64,000 nucleotides of DNA from an uncultured SAR86 cluster bacterium (GTDB lineage Bacteria > Pseudomonadota > Gammaproteobacteria > Magnimaribacterales > TMED112): assembly GCA_902535365.1 (NCBI GenBank), contig CACATF010000001.1, positions 132,077 through 196,076 on the forward strand. The letters are read 5' to 3'. Positions 1 to 10,139 of the stretch are shown here, piece by piece. Every line of letters starts with the position of its first letter. Position 1 is the stretch's first letter. A program made the position numbers and the translations under genes. The notes under the pieces were generated by a model that searched no databases, had not been told where the DNA came from, and worked only from the letters and a program-made list of their open reading frames with translations.

Positions 1-1392
1 TTTTTTCTGTGAGTATTCTTCTACTTGAAGTTTCCAGTTATCTTTGATTACCACTTTGTTGTGTCCAGTTTTCCAAAAAATCGGCCTTTGATTAAGATCA
101 TACTCATCGGCAAATAGATCAATGCCATCAACACTATGTGTTAACTCTTCATTAATTAGCCCATGGATTGTTGGCATAATATCAATATGCATTGCTCTTT
201 GAGCAACTTCTTGCGATGCAATGCCATCCTTCCAAAATATAAGTGGCACTTTGATTCCACCTTCAAATAGTGTCAGCTTCCAGCCACGATAAGGAGAATT
301 AATGTATCTAAGACCAATATAGTTAGCACCACCATTATCGCTTGTAAATATAATCCAAGTATTATCGCTTAACCCATTGGCTTCTAACGATTCAACAATG
401 CGGCCTACGCTTCTATCAAGTGACATGATCATTGCTGCATAAACTCTTTCAATGTGGTTATCAATATGTGTTAGTTTGTCATAGTCAGATTTCAGTGCTT
501 GGAGAGGAGTGTGTACTCCCCAATGCGCAAGGTACAAGAAAAATGGTCTGTTTTTGTTTGCCTCAATGACCTTGAGTGCTTCATCAGTATAGTAATCTGT
601 TAAATAGCCTTTTGGCTCAAACCAATTATCTCTTTCAGAGCTTTCGTTAAATGAAGCTGCGTAATCTAAAATAGCCCATAAAAATTTATCAATCGGATCC
701 CATGGCAGATAAGCGTTTACTACATTAGGGTCATCTTCTGGAAGAAATAGACCACTAGCCATCATTAAGCTTTCATCAAAGCCTTGTGAAAGCGGTGCAA
801 AAACTGGGCCCCGCCCAAGATGCCATTTCCCTATATGAGCGGTATAGTACCCTGCATCTTTTAACGTTTCTGCAAAAGTAATTTCTTCTGCAGGCAAGCC
901 TTGATTATCAAATAAAGGATTGCTCTCAACATTCTCAGCCATATATCTTGTTTCTTCTGGGTTGAAAAGGTTGATAGCTCTCGCCATGCCATCTGGCACA
1001 GGAGTGAACTCATATCCAGTTGATGTTGCGTATCTGCCAGTCACAATCATCCCTCTTGATGGGGCACAAGTTGCACTGCCAGAATAGGCATTCTTAAATT
1101 TGATTCCTGAATTTGCAATAAAATCTATATTGGGCGTATCCATTGTGCCTGATGGATCAAGATCATCATAATCGGTCATATCATTGATCCCCAAATCATC
1201 AGCTACAATCACAATAATATTGGGCCTATCATCTGATCTTGTGTCAGGTCCTTGTTGCCAAACAATTTCTTGGTTAGGGCCAACATTATCCTTTGGAGCT
1301 GCAGTCTGAACTAATAACCAAAAAAGTACATCCTTCCAAAAAATAAGACCTAGCCCAAGCAAAGCCAAAGTAACTATTAGTATTTTTTTCAT
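1..1392 (-). CDS. Sulfatase (arylsulfatase-like), N-terminally membrane-anchored; 3' end truncated by window edge
   Basis: Minus-strand reading from ATG at 1392: MKKILIVTLALLGLGLIFWKDVLFW... PNIIVIVADDLG..., sulfatase motif CAPSR, GKWHLG; open to window edge. Not in ORF track because no stop in window. Confidence 0.9.
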   Translation of the reverse strand, partial: MKKILIVTLALLGLGLIFWKDVLFWLLVQTAAPKDNVGPNQEIVWQQGPDTRSDDRPNIIVIVADDLGINDMTDYDDLDPSGTMDTPNIDFIANSGIKFKNAYSGSATCAPSRGMIVTGRYATSTGYEFTPVPDGMARAINLFNPEETRYMAENVESNPLFDNQGLPAEEITFAETLKDAGYYTAHIGKWHLGRGPVFAPLSQGFDESLMMASGLFLPEDDPNVVNAYLPWDPIDKFLWAILDYAASFNESSERDNWFEPKGYLTDYYTDEALKVIEANKNRPFFLYLAHWGVHTPLQALKSDYDKLTHIDNHIERVYAAMIMSLDRSVGRIVESLEANGLSDNTWIIFTSDNGGANYIGLRYINSPYRGWKLTLFEGGIKVPLIFWKDGIASQEVAQRAMHIDIMPTIHGLINEELTHSVDGIDLFADEYDLNQRPIFWKTGHNKVVIKDNWKLQVEEYSQKK

Positions 1393-3107
1393 CGTCTTCT
1401 AAAAATAATAACAGCAATAACTGTAAGGATTAAAAATATTAAAAAGGCCAGTTGATAAATTGCACCAGCATTTCTTTTAAGGGTATTAGTCAGCATTTCA
1501 TCTGCCCAGTTATAATCTGGTGGCAGTTCAATAACGCCATTGGTTTCAACATATTTATCATATGCAGCTATGAGTTCCATTAGTTTTTCTGGCATATCAT
1601 TGGCCAGATTATTTGTTTCTCCAGGATCATCTGAAATATTAAATAGTTCCCACTTGTTGCTGCCATTTGGGGGTCGATTTCTAACAATCTTAAAGTCGCC
1701 TTTAAAAAGTGCAGAATTACCAGTCACTTCAAGACCGACTGCTTCAGAATCTGAGTAAACCTTCTCAGCTGATCCTGCAAGAGCATCACGAAGGGACTTG
1801 CCAATTATTCGCTCGTCTACAGTTCCATAGACTATATCGTTAAGAGTTGCTGCAATGTCAGTAACAAAAGTGAAATTTTTATTAAGACCGCTTTTTACAC
1901 CTGGGCCACTAATAATTAGAGGCACTCTTAAACCACCTTCTGACATATGGAACTTAAAAAGATGGCTTGGGCTCGCAGTAGCTTGGGCAAATTCAGTTCC
2001 AATAAACACATAACTATCCTCACCACCCAAAGTTTCATAATCGCGATTATAGGTTGTAGTTTTTAGCCAGTTGCGCCATGCTTCATGTTCGCTGGGGTCA
2101 TTACCTTCTGGGCCATTATCAGCGGTGACAATAAAGATAGTATTTTCATAGAGCCCTTGTTCTTTCAAATAAGCTATAAGTCTGCCAATATGAAAGTCCA
2201 TGGCATCAAGCATGCCTGCAAAAACAGCCATGCTTTTGACTAAAATCTTTTTATCTTCTTCGTTAATCTCAGACCAGCTATCAAAGGATGATAAAGAATC
2301 AACTATCTCTTTATCTGATGGGAAAATTCCATTCTCTATAGCTTGCTTCTTTCTCTTTTCCCTTAAATCATGCCATCCAGCTTTATATGTGTCTAAGTAC
2401 TTATCAATAAATTCTTGGGGAGCTTGCAAAGGAATGTGTTGAGCTTGAAAAGATACATATGAAAAGAATGGAGCTTCATTTGTTATATCCTCATCAATGA
2501 ATTCAATCATTTGATCTACAAAGAATTCACTGGAATAGAAATCTTTGGGCAATTCTGTTTCTTGTCCATTTTTAAACCAAGGCGATTCCGAATAATATGG
2601 CAAATATGAGTGGTGATTAAAATTATTGCCACCAGTAGCATCCAAAATGAATGTTTTATCAAAACCACGATTGTGGGGTAACGCTGCTGTTTCACGCCCC
2701 CCAAAGGCTAAATGCCATTTACCAGTCATATAGGTCTTGTAGCCAGCAGGCTTTAACATCTCAGCAATAGTCAAAGCATCATCCCGCAAGTAACCCTCAT
2801 ATCCAGGTGTGTCATGATATTTCCAAGGCAAAACTTCTGGAATCATTGGCAGTCCAGTGTTGTGGTTGTCCATACCAGTCAATAACATAGCTCTAGACGG
2901 CGCACACTCAGATGTGGTGTGATAATTGGTGAACATCATCCCCTCATTTGCTAAGGCATCCATATTGGGAGTGTCTATTTCACCTCCAAATGCTTGTAGA
3001 TCTGTGAGACCAAGGTCATCTATCAGAATCAAAACAATATTTGGTTTTTTGCTTTCCCCATGAATTCCCATAGCAAGCAAAAGTGCTGCTAATAGAAACA
3101 ATCTCAT
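1389..3107 (-). CDS. Sulfatase (arylsulfatase-like) with signal peptide and C-terminal TM tail
   Basis: PNIVLILIDDLG, formylglycine motif CAPSR, GKWHLAFGG; C-terminal LAFLIFLILTVIAVIIFRRR; 4-nt overlap with the next sulfatase. Confidence 0.93.
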   Translation of the reverse strand: MRLFLLAALLLAMGIHGESKKPNIVLILIDDLGLTDLQAFGGEIDTPNMDALANEGMMFTNYHTTSECAPSRAMLLTGMDNHNTGLPMIPEVLPWKYHDTPGYEGYLRDDALTIAEMLKPAGYKTYMTGKWHLAFGGRETAALPHNRGFDKTFILDATGGNNFNHHSYLPYYSESPWFKNGQETELPKDFYSSEFFVDQMIEFIDEDITNEAPFFSYVSFQAQHIPLQAPQEFIDKYLDTYKAGWHDLREKRKKQAIENGIFPSDKEIVDSLSSFDSWSEINEEDKKILVKSMAVFAGMLDAMDFHIGRLIAYLKEQGLYENTIFIVTADNGPEGNDPSEHEAWRNWLKTTTYNRDYETLGGEDSYVFIGTEFAQATASPSHLFKFHMSEGGLRVPLIISGPGVKSGLNKNFTFVTDIAATLNDIVYGTVDERIIGKSLRDALAGSAEKVYSDSEAVGLEVTGNSALFKGDFKIVRNRPPNGSNKWELFNISDDPGETNNLANDMPEKLMELIAAYDKYVETNGVIELPPDYNWADEMLTNTLKRNAGAIYQLAFLIFLILTVIAVIIFRRR

Positions 3108-3130
3108 CTTAGTATGGTAAAGTTTTTAGG

Positions 3131-4183
3131 TTGTTTGTAAAACAGTTGAATATGGATATAAAAAGATTGGAGCATGCGACTGAAAGACATAAAACCTCAT
3201 ACCTATCTTGTGGATCTGTCGACGCTCAACCCATCATAATGCTTCATGGCTGGCCAGACTTATCAATTGGTTGGGAAGAACAGCTAAAATTTTTTGGTGC
3301 TCAGGGTTATCATGCTATTGCGCCTGATATGAGGGGCTACGGTTCATCATCAATCCCAGAAAACCACAATGACTATTGTATGAAAGAAATAGTTGAAGAT
3401 ATGATCGAACTGCTTTCCTCTCTAGGTTACAAAGAGGCAATTTGGGTAGGGCATGATTGGGGCTCTCCTGTCGTATGGAATATTGCACTTCACCACCCAG
3501 AAGCAGTAAAAGGCCTAGTAAGTTTATGCGTTTCTTTTGGCTGGGGAGGCCACCCAAACAGTTACTTATCTACAGTTAATAGAGATGTATATCCCATAGA
3601 TGAATACCCATATGGCCAATGGGACTATATGTTTTTCTATTTAGATAATTTTGAACTTGTGCTTGACCAGATGGAGGAGGACTTAGAAAAATTTTTAGCT
3701 ATCACATTTAGAAGGCCATCAGACGAAACCATCAGCATGTTTAACACAGCCAAAGGTTATAAATCTCCAACAGCTTTAATTACAAAAAATGGTGGATGGT
3801 TTAGGCAAGATGGTTATGTGGGACTAAACTCCATGCCAGAAATTGGATTTGATAAACAAATCTTCTCAGGTGATAAAGCACAATTTTATATAGATACATT
3901 TAAAAAGAACGGATTGCGAGGTCCAAACTCATGGTATATGAATGGCTCAAAGAATGACGATTATGCAAAAGAGCTTGGGGGATTTACTCAGATAACTAAA
4001 CCTGTACTCTTCATTGCAGGCGAAAATGATTCTGTACTGACTCCAGAAACTAATTCACACAATGCGATGGCCTGTACCAACCTCACTGAAAGAAGTTTGC
4101 CAACTGGTCACTGGATGGCCATGGAAAAACCAGCTGAAGTCAATTCAATTATTCTTTCTTGGTTAAATGATAATTTTAAGTAA
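3131..4183 (+). CDS. Alpha/beta hydrolase (epoxide hydrolase-like)
   Basis: MLHGWPDLSIGW, APDMRGYGSS, WVGHDWGSPV nucleophile elbow, C-terminal GHW. Confidence 0.9.
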   Translation: MFVKQLNMDIKRLEHATERHKTSYLSCGSVDAQPIIMLHGWPDLSIGWEEQLKFFGAQGYHAIAPDMRGYGSSSIPENHNDYCMKEIVEDMIELLSSLGYKEAIWVGHDWGSPVVWNIALHHPEAVKGLVSLCVSFGWGGHPNSYLSTVNRDVYPIDEYPYGQWDYMFFYLDNFELVLDQMEEDLEKFLAITFRRPSDETISMFNTAKGYKSPTALITKNGGWFRQDGYVGLNSMPEIGFDKQIFSGDKAQFYIDTFKKNGLRGPNSWYMNGSKNDDYAKELGGFTQITKPVLFIAGENDSVLTPETNSHNAMACTNLTERSLPTGHWMAMEKPAEVNSIILSWLNDNFK

Positions 4184-4225
4184 GTTATAATAGAATTAAC
4201 GAACCAAAACAAAGGAGAATTAGCT

Positions 4226-4708
4226 ATGAATGAAAAGTATATACAAGCGTTAATTGTTGGCGGATTGATTGGCGGTGCAATTTTGCTGAATGGCCAATTA
4301 AACAAACCCGCACTTCCCCCAATACATGGTAAAGCTATGTTTATTACTGATGATAAAGAAATTTCCTGGAATGATGGTATGGAAGAAATACTAATTGAGA
4401 AACATGTTATGCCGCACCTAGAAATGCATACAGATAATGTTGATGTTAAGAAAAAAGGTCAAATCAAAATACTAAAACTTGACGATCAGGGCGAAGAGAT
4501 AGATATCAATATTGATATTGATGGAGATATTACAGATATCGAAAATCTGGGTGTCCTTGAACAACTTGAAGGCCTTGATATAGATACTGATGAGATAAAA
4601 AGAATAATTGTCAAAGCAACAGATAATATCTCGGTAATAGAACAAGATACCAGCGGCAAAGAACAAGAAGTCAAAGTCAAAGTTCGAGTTAAGAAAACTG
4701 AAGAATAG
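4226..4708 (+). CDS. Hypothetical single-TM protein with acidic Asp/Ile-rich segment
   Basis: ORF with RBS (aaaggagaa) upstream, N-terminal hydrophobic segment, IDINIDIDGDITDIENL low-complexity stretch. Confidence 0.7.
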   Translation: MNEKYIQALIVGGLIGGAILLNGQLNKPALPPIHGKAMFITDDKEISWNDGMEEILIEKHVMPHLEMHTDNVDVKKKGQIKILKLDDQGEEIDINIDIDGDITDIENLGVLEQLEGLDIDTDEIKRIIVKATDNISVIEQDTSGKEQEVKVKVRVKKTEE

Positions 4709-4746
4709 GCACTAAGATCCTAATTAAAACTTTATACTCCACTCTC

Positions 4747-4989
4747 TTGCTGCTTTATGGATTGTGGTTTATTTCTGCACTAATAATCATTAGTGAAGAT
4801 GGTTTTAGTGCTAGATATGATGTGCCTTGGTTTGTCTTATTTAGTACAATTCTTTCTATCTTTTGGGCAATTAAATATAAAGCTACAGGTGATAATAGAA
4901 TTTTCTTTTATCATGATATTTCAGATAAGCATCAAAGAATATACCTCTTTTTCTTTCTTATTTTTTCTACCACAATGGTGCTAGGTTAG
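4747..4989 (+). CDS. Hypothetical membrane protein
   Basis: Hydrophobic ORF just upstream of PepSY gene; start codon uncertain (TTG or an upstream alternative). Confidence 0.5.
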   Translation: MLLYGLWFISALIIISEDGFSARYDVPWFVLFSTILSIFWAIKYKATGDNRIFFYHDISDKHQRIYLFFFLIFSTTMVLG

Positions 4990-4992
4990 TTT

Positions 4993-5649
4993 ATGAAATT
5001 CGCAGTTCGCAAAATTCACAAATACTTAAGTTTTTTTATTTCTGTTCAGCTATTGTTATGGACAGTTTCTGGCATTTATTTTGCTTTTAATAAAATTGAA
5101 CAGATCAGAGGAGAGCAATATCGTGATCAAGAAGATATTTTTGTTGATTTAGCAGAATATGATTTTTCTTTGCCAGCTTCGGCAGCTACAAAGTTTTGGA
5201 ACAGAAATGGGGAAACTATAATGATTGTATCGACTGATCTTGGTACCAGATATCTCGATAAGAAAGGTGTTGATGTTAGCATGCTAACAGATGATGAAGC
5301 TATGCAAATTGTAAGTGCCAACACTAATTTAATGCCAAAGTCTGTAGAAATTATAGATGAAGAAAAAGCCGGCTCAGAATATAGGAACAGAACACTGCCC
5401 ATTTATAAAGTCATTACTGATAATGATAAGAATGATGAGATTAATGTTTATATCAATGTTTACTCAGGTGAGGTTTTAGCAATTCGCTCGGCAGCATGGC
5501 GTATTTGGGATTTAATGTGGGGCTTTCATATCATGGATTGGCAAGAGCGTGACAATATCGATAATATCCTTCTTAAGATTTTCTCAATACTTGCTTTAAT
5601 TAGTTCAATAACTGGTGTTTTATTGTTTTTTAGAGTCGACAACAAATAA
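4993..5649 (+). CDS. PepSY domain-containing membrane protein
   Basis: KIHKYLSFFISVQLLLWTVSGIYFAF and GFHIMDWQ..., PepSY-associated TM pattern. Confidence 0.75.
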   Translation: MKFAVRKIHKYLSFFISVQLLLWTVSGIYFAFNKIEQIRGEQYRDQEDIFVDLAEYDFSLPASAATKFWNRNGETIMIVSTDLGTRYLDKKGVDVSMLTDDEAMQIVSANTNLMPKSVEIIDEEKAGSEYRNRTLPIYKVITDNDKNDEINVYINVYSGEVLAIRSAAWRIWDLMWGFHIMDWQERDNIDNILLKIFSILALISSITGVLLFFRVDNK

Positions 5650-5656
5650 TAGTCTT

Positions 5657-6670
5657 CTAAATTTTAATTATTTGTTTTCCAAAGTTTTTGCCACTCAAGA
5701 CATCTCTTAAAGCTTGCGGAGCATTTTCAAAACCATCTGTAATAGTCTCACGATATTTTATGTCCCCGTTTTTAACATGGTCATGAAGCACCGATGTGGC
5801 TTCAACAAATTTATTCATCCACTCTGTAACAACAAAGAACCTATGTTCTGGCTTAGGCTTTAAAGCTCCCAGCACATGAAAGGGGGTTTCTTCAGAAGCT
5901 ATATCTGTAGAATTATATTTTGAAATAAATCCACACACCGGAACTCTGGCACCTTTATTTAGATACCTGGCTACGTTTCGTGTAATATCTCCTCCGACAT
6001 TTTCAAAATAAATATCAATGCCGTTTGGGCAGTATTCTTGGAGCTTGTCAGCAACATTTTCATTTTTATAGTCAATGCACTGATCAAACTCAAGCTCATT
6101 AGCAACATATTGTGATTTTTCCTGCCCCCCAGCAATACCAATCACTTTGCAGCCCATAAATTTGCCTAGTTGACCAACCACACTGCCTACTGCACCTGAG
6201 GCAGCAGAAACAACTAATGTTTCACCTGCTTTTGGTTTGCCCACATGGTTTAGGCCAAAATAAGCTGTCCTTCCTGGCATGCCTAATGTCCCTAAAAAAA
6301 CACTACTTGGTAAATTGCTTTCAGGAACCTTAATTATTGTAGGATCAGAGTCCTTAGCTTTTATATAAGTTTGCCAACCCTGATGGACAGTAACTAAATC
6401 GCCAACATTATAATTTTTGGATTTAGATTCAACTACCCGTCCCACACTTTCACCAACCATTACATCTCCTAGATTTACAGGTGCTGCGTATGAAAGCCCA
6501 GCATTCATGCGCCCACGCATGTAAGGGTCAATAGATAAGTACTCAGCCTCAATTAAGATCTCATTATTCTTTAAATCAGTTATGTTCTCTGTCTCTAATA
6601 TCCAGCAGCTATCGCTTGGCATGCCCTGTGGCCTTTCGTTCAATAAAAATTTTGTATTTACGTAATTCAT
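5657..6670 (-). CDS. NADP-dependent oxidoreductase, MDR superfamily (PTGR/curA-like)
   Basis: GMPGRTAYFGL, VSAASGAVGSVVGQLGK, YFENVGGD. Confidence 0.93.
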   Translation of the reverse strand: MNYVNTKFLLNERPQGMPSDSCWILETENITDLKNNEILIEAEYLSIDPYMRGRMNAGLSYAAPVNLGDVMVGESVGRVVESKSKNYNVGDLVTVHQGWQTYIKAKDSDPTIIKVPESNLPSSVFLGTLGMPGRTAYFGLNHVGKPKAGETLVVSAASGAVGSVVGQLGKFMGCKVIGIAGGQEKSQYVANELEFDQCIDYKNENVADKLQEYCPNGIDIYFENVGGDITRNVARYLNKGARVPVCGFISKYNSTDIASEETPFHVLGALKPKPEHRFFVVTEWMNKFVEATSVLHDHVKNGDIKYRETITDGFENAPQALRDVLSGKNFGKQIIKI

Positions 6671-6787
6671 AGTTAGCTTTTCAGTTTCTTTCTAGCTTGA
6701 GATTTCATATAAATATTGAGAAGAAATACCATCATTTTTGATGCGTAGGTGGCGAGGTGAATTTTTAAATTTTGCATTGCCCTTAAA

Positions 6788-6863
6788 TGGTGCCCAGAGG
6801 TGGAATCGAACCACCGACACAAGGATTTTCAGTCCTTTGCTCTACCAACTGAGCTATCTGGGC
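6788..6863 (-). tRNA. tRNA-Phe (GAA), 3' CCA encoded
   Basis: Reverse complement GCCCAGATAGCTCAGTTGGTAGAGCAAAGGACTGAAAATCCTTGTGTCGGTGGTTCGATTCCACCTCTGGGCACCA; full cloverleaf, anticodon loop CTGAAAA. Confidence 0.97.
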
Positions 6864-6878
6864 ACAAGAGTGAATATA

Positions 6879-8954
6879 TTACTGCTTAATATTTTTCAAA
6901 GCAAAGGATTGTTCGACAGAAAACAGCTTAATTCTTTTCCATTTTGGCATGGCCACACCATTGCCAGAACCATGTCCTGCTCTCAGAGCATCATAAAGCA
7001 TTACTGGATTATTGCAGCCCTGATATTCTTGCTGTCTTGCCGTAAATTTGTATGAGTGTGATGGTACTACACGGTCATCTCGACGAGCTGTTGTGGTTAA
7101 AGTCGGTGAATAACAGACCCCAATTTTTGTTTGGTGATATGGTGATATCTCTATGTTTCTATGGAAGTCTTCTTGGCTAAGAATTGGGTAGCCATAATCG
7201 CCTCTCCAACCCCAGCCCTCAGTAAATTCTGTAAACCTAATCATATCCATTACACCAACTGCTGGCAGTGCTGCGCCAAAGTAGTTTGGATTTTGGATTA
7301 GGGTTGCACCGACCAGTAATCCACCATTTGATCTTCCGCTAATCACTGTCGACTTCCTATTGCCAATAGCATTGCTCTCAAGAAACTTTGAGGCATATAA
7401 AAAATCATCAAACACATTTTGCTTTGTGCCCAATCTTCCAGCGTTGTGCCAAGCTTTACCAAATTCGCCGCCGCCACGAATATTCGCAACCGCTAACACT
7501 CCACCCATCTCAAGCCAAGCTACGTATTTTGGCGTAAATGATGGTCGAATAGAAATGTTGTAACCACCATAAGCATATAAGAATATTGGAGTATCTTTAT
7601 TTAGCTTAGTAGAGCTTTTATATGAGTAAGTAATTGGCACCACAGTGCCATCTTTGCTCTCATAATTAGTACTAACTTCCGTGTAATCATTAGGATTGAA
7701 GCCCGGAATGGCTTCCTCCCACAATAGTTCTAGTGAATTGTTTGTGAAATCAAAAGAGAAATACTGAACGGGCTGAGTATAGCTTGTTACACTGAACATT
7801 ATTGAGTCATCACCAACACCCTGGAACCCACCAATAGTGCCGCTCAAACTCTCCGGTAAAGTTACATCAAGCTGCTCACCTGAGTGATTGAAAAATACAA
7901 TTGCGGACCTCATGTCAGCGTGATCAATATAATCGGCAATTAAATAATCATTCACAAAAGAAACGCCCTTTAATGCAAAGTTATCTTCTGGAACTACTTC
8001 AACCATCTGGAAATCAGCAAACAATATTTTTACTAACCTGTAATTATCGGCTTCTAGGTTGGTTATAAAAAATAAACCGTCATCGTCGGCATGAACGTAG
8101 TTAAAACTTGCTTGATTGATAGGTGTTATGGGCTCAAGAGTTTCTAAGGAGTCTCCAAAAAGATAAAAATTTTCTTCTTCTGATCCAGTTATTACTTTAA
8201 TTAATATTTTTTTATCTTCACCAATAAAAGATACGGTGTAATTTTGTTCTGGATTGATTTGCCCATAGAAGAGTTTTTCCTCTCCCGTTCTAATGTCAGC
8301 AAAATATATAGCAGCATCATAACTTTGTTGGCTTAGCCTATTTTCTGGCAAAGGTTTTGGATATTTATTGTAGTAGAAGCCAGATGAATCATCTTTCCAA
8401 GCAATATCTGAAAATTTTACTTCGGTAATCTCAAGATCTAGCTTCTCATTCGTTTCTAGGTTTAAAATTTTTATTGTTCGCCAGTCAACACCACCATCTG
8501 TAACTGAGTAAGCTAAATACTTTTTATTTGGTGAAATTGATACCTTATCAAGATTAAGTGTTTGGTCATCTGACCAATTGTTTGGATCAAGAATGACTTT
8601 GTCTTCCTCACCCTTTTTCATATACAAATGATGTTCTTCAGCACCAGAGTTATAAAAATAGTATTCACTTTCAGGATTAAAATAGGCCAAAGAGTAGTAT
8701 TCAGAGCTATAAGCCTCAGTTAGAATTTTTTGTATATTCTCTATTTCTGATCCAGCTAAATAGGACTCAACTAAAGCATTTTGTTGATCAGACCATTCAA
8801 CAACATATGGTGACTCAAAATCTTCCATGTATTTATAGGGATCGATGACTGTAGTACCGTGTAAGTTATAATTTGATCGTTCTTTTTTTGGATTTGGGTA
8901 ATCAAAATCAGCTGAACATGAAGTAAGCAAAAAAACTATTAGTAAATATCTCAT
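6879..8954 (-). CDS. Prolyl oligopeptidase family (S9A), predicted lipoprotein
   Basis: LLTSCS lipobox, YPNPKKERSNYNLHGTTVIDPYKYMED, GRSNGGLLVG, DDRVVPSHSYKF, AGHGSG. Confidence 0.92.
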   Translation of the reverse strand: MRYLLIVFLLTSCSADFDYPNPKKERSNYNLHGTTVIDPYKYMEDFESPYVVEWSDQQNALVESYLAGSEIENIQKILTEAYSSEYYSLAYFNPESEYYFYNSGAEEHHLYMKKGEEDKVILDPNNWSDDQTLNLDKVSISPNKKYLAYSVTDGGVDWRTIKILNLETNEKLDLEITEVKFSDIAWKDDSSGFYYNKYPKPLPENRLSQQSYDAAIYFADIRTGEEKLFYGQINPEQNYTVSFIGEDKKILIKVITGSEEENFYLFGDSLETLEPITPINQASFNYVHADDDGLFFITNLEADNYRLVKILFADFQMVEVVPEDNFALKGVSFVNDYLIADYIDHADMRSAIVFFNHSGEQLDVTLPESLSGTIGGFQGVGDDSIMFSVTSYTQPVQYFSFDFTNNSLELLWEEAIPGFNPNDYTEVSTNYESKDGTVVPITYSYKSSTKLNKDTPIFLYAYGGYNISIRPSFTPKYVAWLEMGGVLAVANIRGGGEFGKAWHNAGRLGTKQNVFDDFLYASKFLESNAIGNRKSTVISGRSNGGLLVGATLIQNPNYFGAALPAVGVMDMIRFTEFTEGWGWRGDYGYPILSQEDFHRNIEISPYHQTKIGVCYSPTLTTTARRDDRVVPSHSYKFTARQQEYQGCNNPVMLYDALRAGHGSGNGVAMPKWKRIKLFSVEQSFALKNIKQ

Positions 8955-9029
8955 ATCTGTCTCCTTAGCTGCATTGAAGAAACTTCATAAATGCAGTATT
9001 TTCTATTTTTAAACCGGTAATCCATATTA

Positions 9030-10139
9030 ATGAATTTAGTTGAAAAAATAAAAGAATTGCATGCTTCAAAATATAAGTTTGTTATTGTTTCAAGTGGTGG
9101 AGGAAGTAATGCAATTGCATCTTTGCTAAAGGTGCCAGGCGCAAGCAATACAGTACTAGAAGCATACATACCATATGCAAAAGAATCATTAGATTTTTAT
9201 TTAATGAAGAAGCCTGATTTTTATGCTTCAAAGGATACTTCATTAAGAATGGCTGCTCGTGCATATAGTGCTGCTAAAAAAATTGATCAAGAATCATCGC
9301 TGAACCATCTGCTTGGAGTCTCAATTACTGCTTCATTAAGCACAACCTATGAGAAAAGAGGCGATCATAAATTTCATATTGCATTACAGACCCGAGACTT
9401 TTCAAAAAGCATTTCCTGCAAGTTAGAAAAAGGCAAAAGGACAAGAGAGGAAGAGGAAGAGCTTGTCACCGCTTTTGTAGTTAACTTACTTGCTGAGTGT
9501 AGTGAGCTTAAGTACGACTACCCCAAAATACCTGAAGAGGTAGTTTTTGATGAAGTAAAAGCCGAGAAAGGATGGGCAGAGCTAATGAGCAACAAGATTA
9601 ATTATGTTTTATCAGAAGATGTCTCTCCAGAATTAATTTTTCCAGGCGCTTTTTATCCGTATCATGACGGCCACAAAGCTATGAAAGACTTAGCAGAGCA
9701 AGAAACAGGTAAAAAAATATTTTTTGAAATTTGCATTCAAAATGTAGATAAGCCACCTATTAGTTACCACCAAATAAAAAAAACAGTCATGCAGTTTAAT
9801 GATTCTGAAAATTGGGTACTAACTAAGGCAGGAAAATTTTCAGAAAAATCAAAACTGTTCCCAAACTCCACATTTATCATAGGGGCTGACACTTTAGTTA
9901 GGATTATGGATGAAAGGTTCTATGAAAGCAGAAAAGAGATGCTCAAAGAACTTGAGATCTTCAATGAAAATAATAACCACTTTCTAGTGTTTGGCAGAGA
10001 ATATCAAGGAAAATTTACGACCTTATCCGACGTGCAATTGCCTGATAATATCAGCGCTAGGTTTAAGGGTTTTGATGAAGAAATTTTTAGAAAAGATATT
10101 TCGTCAACTAGCATTAGGTTAAGCAAAGAAGAGGATTAA
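9030..10139 (+). CDS. Fusion: CinA C-terminal-like (PncC-type) domain + NadD-like nucleotidyltransferase
   Basis: N-term VSSGGGSNAIASLLKVPGASNTVLEAYIPYAKESL resembles CinA-C; C-term IFPGAFYPYHDGHKAM (GxFxPxHxGH), FIIGADTLVRI and ISSTSIR motifs of NMN/NaMN adenylyltransferases. Confidence 0.75.
   Translation: MNLVEKIKELHASKYKFVIVSSGGGSNAIASLLKVPGASNTVLEAYIPYAKESLDFYLMKKPDFYASKDTSLRMAARAYSAAKKIDQESSLNHLLGVSITASLSTTYEKRGDHKFHIALQTRDFSKSISCKLEKGKRTREEEEELVTAFVVNLLAECSELKYDYPKIPEEVVFDEVKAEKGWAELMSNKINYVLSEDVSPELIFPGAFYPYHDGHKAMKDLAEQETGKKIFFEICIQNVDKPPISYHQIKKTVMQFNDSENWVLTKAGKFSEKSKLFPNSTFIIGADTLVRIMDERFYESRKEMLKELEIFNENNNHFLVFGREYQGKFTTLSDVQLPDNISARFKGFDEEIFRKDISSTSIRLSKEED

Noticed and set aside
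4486-4680. Overlapping antisense ORFs at the acidic repeat of the 4226-4708 gene
   Set aside because: Produced by the repetitive GATATT-rich sequence; no independent evidence.
6738-7055. ORF of 105 aa on + strand
   Set aside because: Overlaps the antisense tRNA-Phe and the end of the prolyl oligopeptidase gene; spurious.
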